Assembly: GCF_028737315.1 (NCBI RefSeq)
Contig: NZ_JAQZAO010000002.1
Span: 248,001-312,000 of the forward strand
DNA: 64,000 bases
DNA from: Actinomycetospora lemnae
GTDB taxonomy: Bacteria > Actinomycetota > Actinomycetes > Mycobacteriales > Pseudonocardiaceae
Direction: 5' to 3'
The stretch's first letter is position 1; each line of letters opens with the position of its first letter. Below, piece after piece: positions 62,448 to 64,000 of the stretch. A program made the translations under genes and the position numbers. A model generated the notes under the pieces. The model had not been told where the DNA came from, ran no database searches, and saw only the letters and a list, made by a program, of their open reading frames with translations.

Positions 62448-63127
62448 TCGCTCGCTCCTGCAGAGGTCGCGCCGGACGCGGACCGGTCCGGCGCAGGGGA
62501 TGAGTCTGTCGACACGGCCCTCCGGCCGGCGCGCTCGGCGCCGTCGACGGGAGGACCGACGCTCAACTCTACCAACCGGCGTGCGGTCTCCCCGACGTCG
62601 TGGTTCACCACCGTCACGTCGAACTCGCTGCGGGCGGCCAGTTCCTCGCGCGCGGTGGCCAGACGGCGGTCGACGACCTCGGTGGCCTCGGTGCCGCGAC
62701 CGATCAACCGGTCGACCAGGACCTCCCACGACGGCGGCTCGAGGAACACGAACAGCGCGTCCGGGCGCTGCGCGCGCACCGCCCGCGCCCCGGCGAGGTC
62801 GAGCTCGAGGAGCACCGGCTCGCCCGCGGCGAGGTGCTCGTCGACGGGGGCGCGCGGCGTCCCCGACCGGTGCATCCCGCCGTGGATCTCCGCCCACTCG
62901 AGCAGCTCGCCCTCGGCGATCATCCGGTTGAACTCGGCGGCCGACACGAACCGGTAGTCGCGCCCGTCGACCTCCCCGGGCCGGGCGGCCCGGGTGGTCG
63001 CCGAGACGCTGAACCAGATCGGCGCGTGGATGCGCCGCAGCTCGGCGACCACCGTGCTCTTCCCGACCCCCGACGGCCCGGCCAGCACCATCAGCCGGCC
63101 GGGCCCACGGGCGGGGGAAGGGGTCAC
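62444..63127 (-). CDS. gmk: Guanylate kinase
   Basis: Phosphorylates GMP to GDP. The 227-residue protein has the P-loop GPSGVGKST at 17-25, the GMP-binding [21 protein letters not shown] (split over about 45-65) and [14 protein letters not shown] Ser/Ala-rich tail of about 35 residues extends the C-terminus beyond the usual length. GTG 63127 starts four bases after mihF. Confidence 0.96.
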   Translation of the reverse strand: MTPSPARGPGRLMVLAGPSGVGKSTVVAELRRIHAPIWFSVSATTRAARPGEVDGRDYRFVSAAEFNRMIAEGELLEWAEIHGGMHRSGTPRAPVDEHLAAGEPVLLELDLAGARAVRAQRPDALFVFLEPPSWEVLVDRLIGRGTEATEVVDRRLATAREELAARSEFDVTVVNHDVGETARRLVELSVGPPVDGAERAGRRAVSTDSSPAPDRSASGATSAGASE

Positions 63128-63131
63128 CGGC

Positions 63132-63449
63132 TCACTCGCCGGAGAACTCGTCGAGCAGTGCCTTGCGCTGCCGCTCGCCCAGACCGCGCAGGCGGCGGCT
63201 CGGGGCGATCTCGAGGCGCTCCATGATCTGCTGGGCGCGCACCTTGCCGACACCCGGCATGGCCTCGAGCAGCGCCGAGACCTTCATCTTGCCGAGCACC
63301 TCGTCCGAGTCGGCCTGCTCGAGCACCTCCGAGAGGCTGGTGCCTCCCCGCTTGAGCCGCTCCTTGAGCTCGGCCCGGGCACGGCGAGCGGCGGCGGCCT
63401 TCTCCAGCGCCGCGGCCCGCTGCTCCTCGGTCAGCTCGGGTAATGCCAC
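63132..63449 (-). CDS. mihF: Actinobacterial integration host factor (mIHF)
   Basis: Nucleoid-associated DNA-binding protein of 105 residues. (M)[21 protein letters not shown] begins the long N-terminal helix; [20 protein letters not shown] is the helix-two-turn-helix DNA-binding segment. The GTG at 63449 follows GGAGGAG closely. The 199-base gap upstream separates it from pyrF and should hold its promoter; I see nothing else there. Confidence 0.96.
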   Translation of the reverse strand: MALPELTEEQRAAALEKAAAARRARAELKERLKRGGTSLSEVLEQADSDEVLGKMKVSALLEAMPGVGKVRAQQIMERLEIAPSRRLRGLGERQRKALLDEFSGE

Positions 63450-63648
63450 GTTCTCCTCCGGGGGTCGTGACGACGGGTCCGGCTCCCCGCAGGGGCGGCC
63501 CCGTGATGGCGAATGGCTTGACGGGTGCTGGCGAACGTACCGCGCGAGGCCGACACCGACAGTCCGTGGGGCGGGAGTGTCCGCAGGTCGGACGCCGGTC
63601 GCGCCCACCGGAGCGTGATCTCCGACCATCGGCACCCACCGGACCTGA

Positions 63649-64000
63649 CTACCCCGTGAGCGTCCCGTTCAGCGCGCCGACCGCAGCTCTCAGCGCTCGG
63701 TGGTCGGGGCCCGCGGTGAGGACCTCCCGGGCGCTCACCGGCACCACCGGTCCCCCGACCCCGCCCGGTCCGTCCGGCGCGTCCGCCCCGCCGAACACCG
63801 CCGCCACGTCGTCCGGCGTGCCGCCCTGCGCGCCGAGCCCGGGCACGAGCACCGGCCCGCCGAGGGCGGACAGGTCCAGCCCGTGGTCGCGCCCGGTCGT
63901 GCCGCGGGTGAGCCCGACGACGACGCCCGCGGCGCCGTCGCCCGGACCGTCGCGGTGCGCGGCGTTGTGGTCGGCCAGCGCGTCGACGACGGACTGGGCC
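63649..64000 (-). CDS. pyrF: Orotidine 5'-phosphate decarboxylase, type 2, C-terminal part
   Basis: The last step of UMP synthesis. Only the C-terminal 116 or so residues are in the window; the frame stays open to position 64000 and the start lies outside. VVVGLTRGTTGRDHGL and VLVPGLGAQGGTPDDVAAVF match the phosphate-binding end of the type 2 (mycobacterial/Myxococcus) family. The stop is TAG at 63649-63651. Confidence 0.9.
   Translation of the reverse strand, partial: AQSVVDALADHNAAHRDGPGDGAAGVVVGLTRGTTGRDHGLDLSALGGPVLVPGLGAQGGTPDDVAAVFGGADAPDGPGGVGGPVVPVSAREVLTAGPDHRALRAAVGALNGTLTG

Overview
The window is about 64 kb of very GC-rich DNA from an actinobacterium. Many genes start with GTG, and many neighbouring genes overlap by 4 bases (ATGA or GTGA). 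The gene order is the backbone I remember from the Mycobacterium tuberculosis Rv1385-Rv1466 region: pyrF, mihF, gmk, rpoZ, coaBC, metK, priA, def/fmt/rsmB/rpe, rib genes, uvrC/rapZ/yvcK/whiA, gap/pgk/tpiA/secG, pentose-phosphate genes, ctaB, qor, ctaA, an ABC exporter, mptB and the suf operon. The repeats and accessory genes point to a non-mycobacterial relative, most likely Pseudonocardiales; that placement is inference. I saw no rRNA, tRNA, CRISPR array, insertion sequence or prophage.

Left part (1-9.7 kb): a hypothetical gene coupled to a lycopene cyclase, a universal stress protein coupled to a class III adenylate cyclase of the Rv1264 type, and the complete sufRBDCSUT operon for iron-sulfur cluster assembly on the minus strand. 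Next (9.9-17.4 kb): mptB mannosyltransferase, a two-gene ABC exporter, ctaA and qor on the plus strand, a solitary AbiEi/endonuclease-like gene preceded by two palindromic elements, and ctaB on the minus strand. From 17.8 to 26.2 kb a plus-strand block tkt-tal-pgi-zwf-opcA-pgl encodes the oxidative and non-oxidative pentose-phosphate pathway.

The 26.2-33.2 kb stretch is accessory. It has two paralogous small membrane proteins, each divergent from a regulator (MocR type and Lrp type), a second universal stress protein, benzoylformate decarboxylase, a DUF488 gene broken by one TGA, and a TrpB2-type tryptophan synthase beta chain. Then a long minus-strand series carries rbpA, secG, tpiA-pgk-gap, whiA-yvcK-rapZ-uvrC, a second accessory stretch (42.4-49.8 kb: small protein, PIG-L deacetylase, SWIM protein, SNF2 helicase, Rieske lipoprotein, HAD hydrolase, pyrD), a PH-like membrane protein, ribH-ribBA-ribE, rpe, rsmB-fmt-def, a DinB-like gene, priA, metK, coaBC, rpoZ, gmk, mihF and the 3' end of pyrF.

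The most unusual content is repetitive and regulatory. A 27-bp sequence recurs at five loci, almost always as the C-terminal codons of a gene, and is amplified into a 36-bp tandem array at 28.2 kb. Several palindromic intergenic element families occur, including a pair of 43-bp elements that exactly bracket the HAD gene. Helically phased short repeats lie upstream of the MocR regulator and of uvrC, and twin operator-like palindromes lie upstream of the DinB-like gene.
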